Shown here: positions 36,502 through 47,157 of the stretch, in pieces
Position numbering within the stretch: position 1 is the stretch's first letter
How the letters are laid out: every line of letters starts with the position of its first letter
Origin: Microbotryum silenes-acaulis
Lineage: Eukaryota > Basidiomycota > Microbotryomycetes > Microbotryales > Microbotryaceae
Assembly (NCBI GenBank): GCA_003665825.1
Contig: QPFY01000005.1
Span: forward strand, 1,426,001-1,490,000
Length of the DNA stretch: 64,000 nt
Direction: 5' to 3'
The notes under the pieces: generated by a model
What the model was told of the DNA's origin: nothing
Database searches by the model: none
Seen by the model: the letters and a program-made list of their open reading frames with translations, nothing else
Made by a program: the position numbers and the translations under genes

Positions 36502-38681
36502 ATGGCCCCTAAGAAGCGCGCATCCGCCCCCAACTCGAAGGCGTCGTCCACCTCGACCTCTACCCCTTCCTCCGCAACACGGAGTAGACAAAAGGCCACC
36601 GCACCCGCTGCTGCGCCCGTCGTCATCGATTCCGTCTCGTCTTCCGATGTCGAATCCGTCGTCGCAGACTACACCGATGGCGACGACGACGATTCCGACG
36701 TCGAGGCTCAAGTAGTAGAACAAGCTGAACCTGCCACACCGACGGGGACCGCCAACCCCGTCTCCGCTAGCAAACACCACGACTCTGCAGCCCGACTCGC
36801 CTCGCCCGCTCGACTACCGAGTACGCTCAAATCACCGCCGAGCAAAAAGGCCCCCGTCGAGGCTTACACCGGCGCCGACCATGACCCCAACCAGAAGGTC
36901 AAGGCCATCATCGAACGCACCGTGTGGGGCTTCGTCATGGGTGGTGGCGCGATCGCGCTCGTCGCCGCCGGTCATCTGTACTGCATCGTGCTCGTCTTTT
37001 TGTGCCAGGCCGTCGTCTTTTCAGAGTTGACGAGTCTCTTTGACGTGGGGTATTCCAATACCGTCCATGAGTCGGCTGTGGCTCCTGTGCATCCTTCGGA
37101 TCCGAGGGCCGCGGAGAAGGAGTTGAGGCGAAAAGGAAGGAGGGAGGAGAGGAATCGCTACAGTCGGAGGATGAGCTGGTCAGTCCGCACGACTGACGTG
37201 ACGTCTTAAGGATAGGAAGAGGCTGACCGTTCATGACTTTTATCAGGTACTTTTTCGCCGTGACCAACTACTTTCTCTACGGCGAAAGTCTCATCTACTA
37301 CTTCAAGCACATCCTCACCTTGCAAACCTCATTCCTGCCCTCGGCCTTCACTTTTGCCCAACACCACCGTCTCATCTCCTTCGGTCTCTACACATTAGGT
37401 TCGTTTGGGTCTGCCCTCCGAGATTTGGAGGCATCAAATACTGATATCGGCTCCTGATCACCAATCCTACGACCAGGCTTTGTTTCGTTCGTCGCCAACC
37501 TCGACCGCGCCCAGTTGAGGAGACAGTTTGGCCTCTTTGGCTGGATTCACATGTCTTTGCTGTTGATCGTCGTGAGCAGCCATTTCATTGTCAACAACAT
37601 CCTCGAGGTAGGCCTATTTACTGCTCAAGTCCGATACTAGAGATAGAATCGCTGATTTCCTCGTTTGTGACCTTCAGGGCATGATCTGGTTCTTCATCCC
37701 CGCGACGATCGTCATCACCAACGACATTGCCGCTTATGCTTGCGGTATGTGCTGATCCCATCTGATTTGAACGTCGTAGTGGACTCGTGCTGATGACTCC
37801 TTGATATTCACAGGTATGGCCTTTGGTCGACACCAGCTCATCAAGCTGTCGCCCAAGAAGACGGTCGAAGGCTTTGTTGGCGCTTTCTTTGTGACGATTG
37901 CGATCGCCGTTGCCGTGAGTACTGGAGATAGGGGAATATCTGATCCATCTTCTGACATGTTCTCGCCTCCTGCCCCGTGTCTAGGTCGGCACCTTATTCA
38001 TGCGCTCCGACTACATGATCTGTCCCGTACAAGATCTGTCCTCGAACGCCTTCTCCGCCGCCTCGTGCACGCCCAATCCCGTCTTCAACTGGTATAGCAT
38101 CCCCCTCCCGTCCTCGATCGTCTCAGGAATGGAAGGTCTCGTGAGTTTGTTCAGTGCTGCGCAAAAGACTCGACCCCGCTCCTCAATACTTCCGAGCTGA
38201 TCACGCCAGAACCAAACCTCACCAGACCGGCGGTCACGCGATCCGTTCCCTCTGGTGGACGCCCTTCCAATTCCATCTCGTCGTCCTCGCCATTTTCGCC
38301 TCCCTCGTCGCTCCTTTCGGCGGCTTCTTTGCCAGTGGTTTCAAGCGCGCTTTCAACATCAAGGATTTTGGCGACTCGATCCCTGGTCATGGAGGGATGA
38401 CCGATCGAATGGATTGTCAATTCTTGATGGGCTGGTTCACTTATGTGTAGGTCCTACCCCTCAGGAATCCGTTTCATCTTTCTTGACACTGACTCGACGC
38501 TTGCATTGGTGATGGCAAAATCAGTTACTACGCCTCCTTGATCCGCGTCTCCCACGTCACGGTCACGAGTCTGATGGCCCAAGCTGCTTCGGCTTTGACG
38601 ACGCAACAGCAGGTCGAGCTGTTGAGGGAATTAAACCAGTATCTCGTTTCGAAAGGGGTCAAGGCGCAAATTGGGATTTGA
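36502..38681 (+). CDS. CDS1: Phosphatidate cytidylyltransferase (CDP-diacylglycerol synthase)
   Basis: Eight exons (36502-37178, 37247-37398, 37477-37607, 37678-37744, 37814-37914, 37985-38140, 38226-38446, 38525-38681) give 553 residues. It makes CDP-diacylglycerol from phosphatidate and CTP in the ER, feeding PI, PS and PG synthesis. The N-terminal 130 residues are Ser/Thr/Ala-rich, then acidic. Many membrane segments follow. The family signature is complete as [19 protein letters not shown] then MTDRMD. Exon 7 uses the acceptor at CTCACCAG, which keeps the frame; a nearer CAG does not. The start is the first ATG after a CAAATC leader; the frame is open further up only through non-ATG codons. 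Confidence 0.96.
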
Positions 38682-39200
38682 ACGTGAACGCGTGTTCTTC
38701 CACTCCGTGATTGCAAGGTTCTCTGGAAACGTCATCCTATCGGCAACTCGCCTCTTCTCGTCTATTGGTCTCGCTCGCTCAGCCTCTTTGCGTCGTTCTT
38801 TCACCACACCATCCACCCACCCAAAATCAGGTCTTTCACGGTTTTCCGCTCTTCCTATTGTTGAATGTTATGAAATGATGCTGTTAAAAAATTGCTTCCC
38901 TCCTGGAGAAGGAGGTTCTCCGTTCGCCATTGAGAGATTCGCTTGTCTCGTGGGGCTGACTCGAGGCTTGTTCAACAAGGAGCAGTTGCTCTCACCGCTT
39001 GTCCGAATATTGTTACATACTACTCCAAAGCAAGATCCAAAAACAAAAGTACTGAAGAAACAACTTTGACCTTGTGTTACATGTAAGATCCACATATTAA
39101 CTTGCATTGAAGATACGACACGCGCGTAGTAAACCCGAGAAACCCTTAAACCTCACCCACCACCGGGGAAAAGCTCCACCGACCGACGATTTCGTGACTT
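38682..39200. other. Convergent 3' intergenic region
   Basis: Between the 3' ends of CDS1 and the MFS transporter. No gene seen; AT-richer around 38870-39120, fitting terminators and poly(A) sites of both genes. Confidence 0.55.
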
Positions 39201-41182
39201 TTACAAAACGTAGACAAAATCCGGGTTCTGCTTATCGGTCATATCGAGGAAAGCGTTTTCCAAACCATGATCGACTTGTTCAAACTTGGTCGCCATGGAC
39301 GTATCGTTGATTTGCGCGGTTTGGCCGTTCGCGACGCGTTGAGCCGCTTTTTGGCGGTTCAACCAGGCGAGATTCGCGGCTTGCAATCCGATGAGGCCGA
39401 TGAGCACGCAAAAGATAGCGAGAGTACCTTTGAGACCGGGGCTGAGAGGAGGGAAGCCGGAAGGTAGAGGGGTCAGTACGGCACAAAGCAAAGCGGGGGA
39501 GAAAGACCTTGCTGAGACTAACTAGTAGTCGGGCCCGTCTTTGGACTTGAAGATGAAAGGTCCGGCAATGTTACCGATCGACGAAGCGGCGTTGTAAGCG
39601 GTGAAGACGGCCGACTTTTTGGTTTGACCACCCGTGTTGGCGCTGATCCAAGTGACGAGAAGAGGGTTCGCGGCAAAGACAAAGCCGATGAGGTAGTAGC
39701 CGACCAAGAGCGCCGAGCGGTGCGCCTTGGTGTGAGGGACGGCGTACAAGATCGCGACACCGATCACGACGGGCACCATGAACGCGGCGAGGATGACGGA
39801 CTTTAGCTTGAAGCGGTAGGCGAGCCACGACGACAAGAGAATCGCGAGCAACTGGATCGCTCCGAAGGGGATGTTGAGCAGCATCGACTCGTACGCGGTG
39901 AAGCCGACGAGTTGTTGGAGAATCAGGGGACCGAAAACGTTCGAGACCGAGGCACCGACGTTAATACAGAAGGAGCAGGCGAGGAAGATCCACGCCGACG
40001 GTTGGGTGAAGAGCTCAATGACCTGGGAGAATTTGAACTCGGAAGAGGCAATACCGGTCTGGTTGGCGCGCAGGCGCTCCACGGCCCTTTGTCCATCCTC
40101 AGGCGACAAGAAACGAGCCTCCATGGGGCTATTGTCCATCCGCCAGTACAAGATCGGAGCGGTGATCACGGTCACGAGGGCATAGATGAGGAACACGATC
40201 TGGTAGGTAAAGAGCGAGCTCGACTTGATGTGGCCGATGCCGTAAACGAGGGCGGAGCCGACCATCGTCTGCAAAGGTGAAGAGAAGTAGCAGCGTCAGA
40301 CAGCAGTCTTACGATATCACGTGCTTTTATGATGAACGAACCGCCGTGCCATTTTGTAGATACTTTGAGATGATCAAATGTATCAAAGTCAATTTGCGTT
40401 TTGCTCAAGGCCACTTCAAGTCATCGGGTAGGGCAACTCACCCAAGTGGCAACGCGCAGGGGCTGTTCGGAGCGGCGATACCATGCCGAGGTGATCATCG
40501 CAAAGGCGGGGAGAACAGCCGCCTCGAAAGCACCCAGGAGGAATCGAGTGGCGAGCAAGGCACGGTAGTTGGTCGACACGGCCATCCCGACGAGCGAGAC
40601 ACCCCAGAGGAGGACAATCAAGGGTACGAATTGGCGCACTTGGACCTTGACAAGCAGGTACGCTGCGAGCGGCTGCATGGCGAGTTGAGCGTAGTACCCA
40701 ATGTTGCCGATATTCGAGTATTGATTTCCTACGAGGTGGGCATCCTTCTTCAGGCCAAAGACGGCCGAGAGACCAATGATGGACTTGTCCGAAATTTGAA
40801 GGAAGTAGACTGCAGGAAAGGTGTAAGTCAAATCGGGAAGAAGTGGGTTTTAATTGATGCAACATAAAGGCTTACCCCATGCGAGGAGAATGAGGACATG
40901 GATGTCAGTCCGGCGGCAGATTCGTCGACTCTGTGACGCAAAAGGCATGATCAACCGTCGAGGTAAGCTCACCGAGCCGAGGCGTCGCCGAAGTTACGCG
41001 CCGCTTGCGCTAGCGGCAGGCGGAGAAAACCAAAGACTCACATCGGCTTCAGTAACGACTACCCGGTCCTCTGAGAGGGCAAGACCTCCATCGGCTTGCT
41101 TGGAGAACTCTTGGTGAGCAGTCGTGTTTTTGGCCACCGGTTCGGCGTGCTTAGACTCCGTGGACGAGATCGAAGACACCAT
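39201..41182 (-). CDS. MFS transporter, anion:cation symporter (Dal5/allantoate permease) type
   Basis: Five exons (41042-41182, 40876-40930, 40442-40809, 39523-40268, 39201-39441) give 516 residues with about 12 membrane helices. Marks include SRRICRRTDIHVLILLAWVY then FLQISDKSIIG, the loop-4 region RFLLGAFEAAVLPAF with WYRRSEQPLR, and YNAASSIGNIAGPF. These are typical of the Dal5/Tna1 family, which imports allantoate, nicotinate, biotin precursors or other organic anions. The substrate cannot be told. Its upstream region (41.7-42.7 kb) carries repeated TCACGTGA boxes. Confidence 0.92.
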
Positions 41183-43218
41183 GGCTGCGGCGGGCGGCGG
41201 GCGAAGGGCGAGAGGCGAGGGGCGAGCTCTGGTTGTCGACGGTCGTCGATGAGCGCTGAGCGAGGTGGAGCAGGGCTCAAGATGAGTCTTGGTCGAGGCA
41301 AGGAAGTAATGTGGTGCCTTGAAGGAACAGTCTGGAGAAGTGTGGGACAGAAAGGTAAAAGGGAGGGGTTGGAGTGCGGAGGTAGACGAGCGAATCGTCC
41401 CGGGCGACAAATCGTGGAAAAGTCAAAATCGTGGGGTGGTGAGGGGGGCAGTCTGACCGGCCCTCGGTGGCCTCGGTGGCCGGTCCGTGAGGGTCCGTGG
41501 CCGTGGCAAATCGTCTTTTGGCTCAGGATTGGCCTGGAATGACCTGCGCGCACAGAGCTCTGACATGCCAACTCAGCCGCGGGCTGGCTGGGGCGTCCAT
41601 CCTTGTGCCAAGGCAGTCGGTCTTCTTGGGCGCGTAGCGCGCGCGAGAGCGATTTAGAGACGCGGGGGGTGGGAAGAGAAAAGCGTGGGGGTGGAGATCA
41701 CGTGATGTCGTGACCAGCTCGACATCGACCCCAGCTCCGATCTACCCCGATCGAGATCGAAACAGGTTCCGGGGACTGAAAGATTGGAAATGCCTTTCTC
41801 CATGGCTGTAAGTATCGTAATGGTCCCGAGGGGTCGTCGACTTCGAAAGAGCTCCTGCCCCGGCCACGCTGCCCCTCCTGCACATCTGCGCACACATCAG
41901 CGATGTGATGTAATTGATGGAGAGGAAATTGAACCAGACTCCATGACTATGAGACTCCCCAGGAATCTATCTGGCATCTAATGTTCCCCACCGCCCCGTA
42001 TCTGCGCTCACCCCGTGTTGCCGGGAGAATTGTCTCGGAGCCCCTGGCCATCTCCACGCGACTGCATTGCAGCTCGAAAGGCACGATCATTTCAGACTTC
42101 TTTGACTAGCGCACAAGAGCTACAAGATTGGATGCTGGTCTGCCTAATTACCCAATTCATCACATTCGAAATCGATAATCACTGGCGCATAGACTGCTCC
42201 GTGAAATCGTGCTTATTCTCCCATCGAGCAGATCTTGCGCTGCACTAAGTAATTAAATATTGACAAGTGGAGAAGGTCAATGAAGTTTTATGTCGTAAGA
42301 GCTATAATCTCCCATCAGGTAGCAACTAGAGTGCTTGAACCCTGTTGAGGTGAGAGAAGCCGGCCCGGCATTGATCATGTCACTCCTCGATCTGTAGCAA
42401 AGAGATCACATTTCAAATCGTCGCGCGCAGCAGACTTCGGGGAAGTCTCTTTTCTGTGGAGTAGATGCTAAGCAGTAATGCCATCTCAGATCGCAAGCCT
42501 CCGTGCACCGGCCCAGCATTTGCCACCCCCACGGCGATTACATCACGTGATGTCATAAAAAGCGCGGGGCGTCGACGTTGCCCGGCATGGGCCGGGTGGG
42601 GTCATATCACGTGACTGTCGGCGTGGGGAAAGCGTGGGGCGACATATCGTCATCACCCGTGTCGCGGCTACATCACGTGACTGCAAGCGTGGGGTCGCGG
42701 CTTCCCACGCTCTTGGAAAGTTTTGCAGGACTACAGGCAGGTGGGGGTCACCGTGAGACCACGGTCCCATGAGCGGCTCATTGAAAATCAAGTCTCGGCG
42801 CAAGTCTCGTGTCACGAATTTACGACTATGCCGAGGGGGTCCGTCGGTCGCACCCTGAAATCTTACGTGACTCTCACGGCTTGTCGTGTTTCTCATCTTG
42901 CAAAAAAGGAACACGTCGAGGGCGATGCATGTATGCTAGAAATCATGGACAGCAAGAATCACAGAATATGCCGAAGGAGAGCTAAAATTCTGCATGAGTT
43001 GTGCTCTTGGACCTGCTGAGATTCGGGTCTCGACTCGCGCTTTCAGCCGTTTCTATTTGGCCAATGATTCCTGTGAAGCTGTGGGGAGCTTGGATGACTA
43101 GGCGAGATGTTGCTTTGTAAAGGTGCATGCGATTAATGACCTCCATATAATTTGGAGCCACAGGACCCATGTCCCAGCCAACTATCAGAGCGGAACTAAC
43201 AATCATCATCAGCGACTG
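41183..43218. other. Gene-poor upstream region with repeated boxes
   Basis: No convincing gene. It carries four TCACGTGA palindromes paired with GCGTGGGG/GCGCGGGG motifs (described separately). The rest is AT-richer without long frames. Confidence 0.55.
41698..42680. promoter_or_regulatory. Cluster of TCACGTGA palindromes
   Basis: Exact 8-base palindromes at 41698-41705, 42543-42550, 42607-42614 and 42673-42680. A GCGTGGGG-type motif lies within about 40 bases of each. CACGTG is the core bound by bHLH factors such as Cbf1/Pho4/Tye7-type proteins. Whether it serves the MFS gene to the left is inference. Another TCACGTGA lies at 62309-62316. Confidence 0.6.
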
Positions 43219-43230
43219 CATAGAAAAAAA

Positions 43231-43546
43231 CCCCCCCTGAAATGGGACGATCCCGGGATGACCCCGGGATCGGACCCCCGATTTGAAATCGGCGGAGCGA
43301 CTTGAAATGCATTTGAAATCGGCGCAGCGATCCCAAATGCATCTCGAATCGATCCCAAATGCGTTTCAAATCCTCGCGGGATCGATCCATGCCCAACGAT
43401 TAATAGGGGCATAGAACTCGTGTGAGAGGGCCGATTGCGCAAGGTAGAGTGGACCATTATGTTACTATTACTCAAAGTTTGTGCCAATATACTACTGAAA
43501 CGGTACAAGGCCCCATGCGGATGCGGTGGAGCATCGCACCACCAGG
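43231..43546 (+). repeat. Left terminal inverted repeat
   Basis: 316 bases beginning with seven C. It contains repeated GATTTGAAATCGGCG and GATCCCAAATGC units and then a unique stretch through AATAGGGGCATAGAACTCG to the end of homology at 43546. Confidence 0.88.
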
Positions 43547-43828
43547 TCCAGAGCTCCAGAGCGCGAGCTAGCGCGAGGCCCTCTCCCACCCTCTCCCGCC
43601 CTGTGCCGCAGTGTGCCGCCGCCTGCCGCCGCTAGCGTTCGGCCTCGGCAGGCCTCGGCTAGCGGTTTCATGCTGTCTCTTGCAGTCTCTTGCGCTTGTC
43701 CGCTCGCCCGCTCGTCCGCCCTCCGTCGCTTTCGCTATTGCCCGGTCACCCATCATGACACGCTTTCGGCACCCGATATTGTTCTTCCTCGTCGCGCCAT
43801 CCTCGATCACTCACCGTTTGTTGTCTCC

Positions 43829-44989
43829 TTAGGGTAGGCCGCGCGACCTGCCGCCACGCTTTCGCGCCAGACGTCGCCCTCCCATAGGTTCGTCCGCACT
43901 TCTGCGAAGTCGCCCGCCGAGGCCGGTGCGCAAGCTCCCGAGTAGGGCGGGTTTTCCCAGAATTCGAAGCTCGATCTGTTCCTTCAAGCCTAAGGTGTAC
44001 GCCGATGTTGTGGTGCGATTCGCCTTCGAACCGGTCTTGGCAATCGTCGTCTTGGACGCTTTCCGCGGGACGACGTGGCGCCGTATGACGCACATGCGCG
44101 AATGCGCCTTGACCCGCGTTTCCAGCGTTGAAAACGACTTCGGTAGTTTGGTGGCGTCAAAGCATTCGCTCTGTAACGCCTCAATCAACGCGCAGCAGGC
44201 TTCCTGCGAAACCCTGTATTCCAGGCTCCACGCGTAGATGGCCAATTCAGCGAAAGTTGGTGCAGGCACCCTCGACTCGTCACTCGCAGCCCCGCCCTGA
44301 TCGTGATCGTTCTCTTCGCTCTCTCTGTCGTTCTGTCTGGTGCTGTCATGGCCGTCGTCGTCCTCGCCGCCGTCATCGTCCCCGCCGCCGTCATCGTCCC
44401 CGCCGCCGTCGCCGTCATCGTCCCCGCCGCCGCTGCCGCCGCCGTCCTCCTCATCACCAGCATCATCGTTGTCCTCGTCGCCCTTTTGATGCTCCTCATC
44501 ATCGCCGTCGTCATCGACGTCCATCTTGGCGTCATCGTCGCTGGACGCGGACTATTGAAGCTGCCAAAAGTCACTTGCTCGTCAGCGAGGGCAGGGGGGA
44601 CCGTGATGATTTCGCATCGATAACCTTGCCTCCTCAACCTCCATTACTTGCATGCGGTTCTGCCAGTCTCTTCGTGCCACCTCAATCGCCTCCTCCACCG
44701 TCATGCATTTACCGACGCGGGACTTTGAGGTTGATCGCCCCACATTGGGGTGGGGCAAGGTCGACTGATTGGGTGCGAGGGTGGTCGAGGTTTGATCACT
44801 CCCAACTGAGGTCGGTTCTTTGGCACTCGACTGGACTATGGACGTGGGAGTAGGAGGTGGCATGGCTTCTATGGGGAAGCGGGGTGACGACACCCCGTCA
44901 ACATCCAACATCCTATCTCCGAGCCGTCGAATGCAGACGCTGGAGACGACAGGAGGTGGAGTAACACCATCGTGTAAGTGCTCGGGCAT
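43829..44989 (-). CDS. Truncated CACTA/Plavaka-type transposase N-terminus
   Basis: Two exons (44648-44989 and 43829-44551) joined by a GTAATG..CAATAG intron give 354 residues. Exon 1 has a Pro/Ser-rich stretch, then CMTVEEAIEVARRDWQNRMQ. Exon 2 starts with about 70 residues that are almost all Asp, Glu and Gly. Then comes FAELAIYAWSLEYRVSQEAC and FDATKLPKSFSTLETRVKAH, a pattern resembling the N-terminal region of fungal Tnp2-type transposases (helical segment followed by LPKS and a tyrosine- or phenylalanine-x-L). The catalytic core is missing: the frame ends in Arg/Gly-rich sequence. It lies wholly between the two terminal inverted repeats. The family assignment is by pattern memory only. 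Confidence 0.5.
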
Positions 44990-45340
44990 GTCGCAGCGCC
45001 AGGAGATATGTACAGCTCGAACTGACTGGTCCTAATGTTCAATGCTCGCTGGTAGGTAACTGTCGTTGACGTCGCACAAGAGAGCATCGGGACGTCGGAC
45101 GAAGCGCGATCGGCCGGATCGCTGCACTGCAGACGGCCGATCGCGCGCTGGACGCCGGTGCGACAAAGTTCAAATCTTCGGTCGCGCTTTCGCCTTTCGC
45201 TCCTCGGGTTGCTTCACCCCCGGTCGGCCCTTCGTTGTGTCACCTGTTGTTCAGGCTCGGGGTGGGGTAGCGCGCATTAACCAAGCTCGTTTCGTTGCTC
45301 TCGATCGCTGCCCACATCACACTGAAGAGCAGATTGCAGG

Positions 45341-45598
45341 CCTGGTGGTGCGATGCTCCACCGCATCCGCATGGGGCCTTGTACCGTTTCAGTAGTATAT
45401 TGGCACAAACTTTGAGTAATAGTAACATAATGGTCCACTCTACCTTGCGCAATCGGCCCTCTCACACGAGTTCTATGCCCCTATTAATCGTTGGGCATGG
45501 ATCGATCCCGCGAGTTTGAAACGCATTTGGGATCGCTGCGCCGATTTCAAATCGGGGGCCCGATCCCGGGATCGTCCCATTTCAGGGGGGGGGGGGGG
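45341..45598 (-). repeat. Right terminal inverted repeat
   Basis: 258 bases, the reverse complement of the left repeat with two short deletions. It ends in a run of 14 G at 45585-45598. Confidence 0.88.
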
Positions 45599-45607
45599 TT
45601 TGCTATG

Positions 45608-47157
45608 TGCGCAAAAAATCGACGGCATCAGGCGCGAGGTTTTTACTGGCGAGGAGACGCTCGAGGGCGTAAAGGCACTACCTTGTGTCATTTCGGGAGG
45701 AGTATTTTATAGGATAATACGCTCTCAGAGAACTCTATGGCGAACAACGATGGAACATGATACACGTCTGCACCTGCAGGTGCAGTCATGTCCGAGCTTT
45801 CTGGCTCGGCAGGTTCATCTCCGAGAGGCTTACTTTCTTGTCGTGCAAAGGCTTAACTCGCCAGACCGCAGATCCATCCGATTTACCTTGCTTCAGAGGA
45901 AGCACTCCCATCAGTCAAAGCTCTCGATCCCTCGGTACAAAGCTCCTGCCAGGACCCGACATTGCGCGGCACTGTCCTAGGAGTGCTCTGACTGTTAATG
46001 ATCTTGATGCCAATGGTCGTGCTATGCGAACTCTGGAGTCGTGCGCCAAATTCCGGCTGAGAGCTCGGGCGAGTCCCGGCTCGGCTGAGCACCTGCTGCA
46101 CTAGTATCTGTAGGGAGTATACTGTTCCGTTTTCACTGCAGCTCTCGATACCAAATCCGTCTCCTCGGAGTCCGAGCCATTTTGAAGAGTTGACCCCCTT
46201 CGATGCTCCGGGATCTGCCGAGCTCATTTGCTCAGAGTCAGAGGCACCCAGGCTGCACATCCCTCAACTTCATGGGTAATGGCGGTGTGAGACATCCAAG
46301 GCGAGGTCCAAACGCCGAAATCGCAGTGTTTTACTCTTGCTGCCTGATCAAAGGAAAATTTGCACACATCAAGGCTGGTCGGTTCAAAGATACGGGAAGG
46401 CTTTGGATTTCGACTACTACCTTCGCGGGATATAATCAGTACCTACCTTCACGCCTGAGAGCCGGTTTTGATGGACTATCAGTGGACCAAGGTGCCAAGA
46501 CACCTCCGAGGGACTCTCACTTGACGACTATCTGAGTGAGTGGCATTGCCCCAAACAGATCCATCTCAAGATGGTGCCGATCTACAACCACCTATAAATT
46601 TCTTTTGTACTGCTCCTCGCGATTGCTTTAGCACAGTTTTTGCCCGCGTGACCGTACCGGGGTGAGCGACTCGACCTTCGGCCTGAAGCGGTCGCAAATC
46701 TGGGCGCGGGTCTGACCTCCGGAGTCCGGGGTCGCCTCCGGGGGTGGCCCCACTATAGGGACCACTAAATTGAGGCGGAAAGACGCTGTAAAAAGCTTTT
46801 TAATTGGTCCTGGCTTCGAGGTCCAAGGGTCGCCTAGTGTCTCTGTAAGCCACCAAAGGGGGTTTTAGTGGGTATGGTTGATCCTGGTTCAGGGTCAATG
46901 AGTCCTACACTACTGGCTTCTGCCAGTGTGCGTAACAGCATTCCCTCCGCCTTTTCCGAAGATTTCTAGGTATTAATATAATTATGCTGTTAATGAAGTC
47001 TATCAAATAAATAAAAGTCGAGGGCGTCGGCGCCTCGTGACGTTCAAACTCCCACTGGGCATCGACATCCCCTCTTCCGTCTCGTCTACCTATCACTTCA
47101 CCACACACCACTTATCACCTGCAACACTTCTTCAACTACCAACCTTAAGTACCAACC
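45608..47157. other. Intergenic, no gene seen
   Basis: About 1.5 kb of mixed composition, AT-rich at 46960-47010. The last 110 bases are C/A-rich (CACCACACACCACTTATCACC) and end ACCAACC, a typical leader for the following gene. Confidence 0.55.

Larger units (their letters stand above)
43219..45607. mobile_element. 2.4-kb DNA transposon with long terminal inverted repeats
   Basis: The left repeat (about 43231-43546) and right repeat (about 45341-45598) are near-identical in inverted orientation. They start with a C run followed by TGAAATGGGACGATCCCGGG and end at CACCACCAGG. The left copy has an extra 50-60 bases from small internal duplications of a CGGATTTGAAAT-type unit. Outside the C runs both ends share CATAG. 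The inside encodes only an N-terminal transposase-like protein on the minus strand, so the copy is non-autonomous. The class is probably CACTA/Plavaka-like, judged from the protein. No clear target duplication was seen. Confidence 0.75.

Noticed and set aside
42543..42680. Evenly spaced TCACGTGA copies considered as a CRISPR-like array
   Set aside because: The repeats are 8 bases, the spacers share motifs, and the genome is eukaryotic; a regulatory cluster fits better.
43829..44524. Minus-strand frame treated as a simple acidic housekeeping gene
   Set aside because: It lies wholly between the terminal inverted repeats and its second half resembles a transposase N-terminus, so it is treated as transposon cargo.
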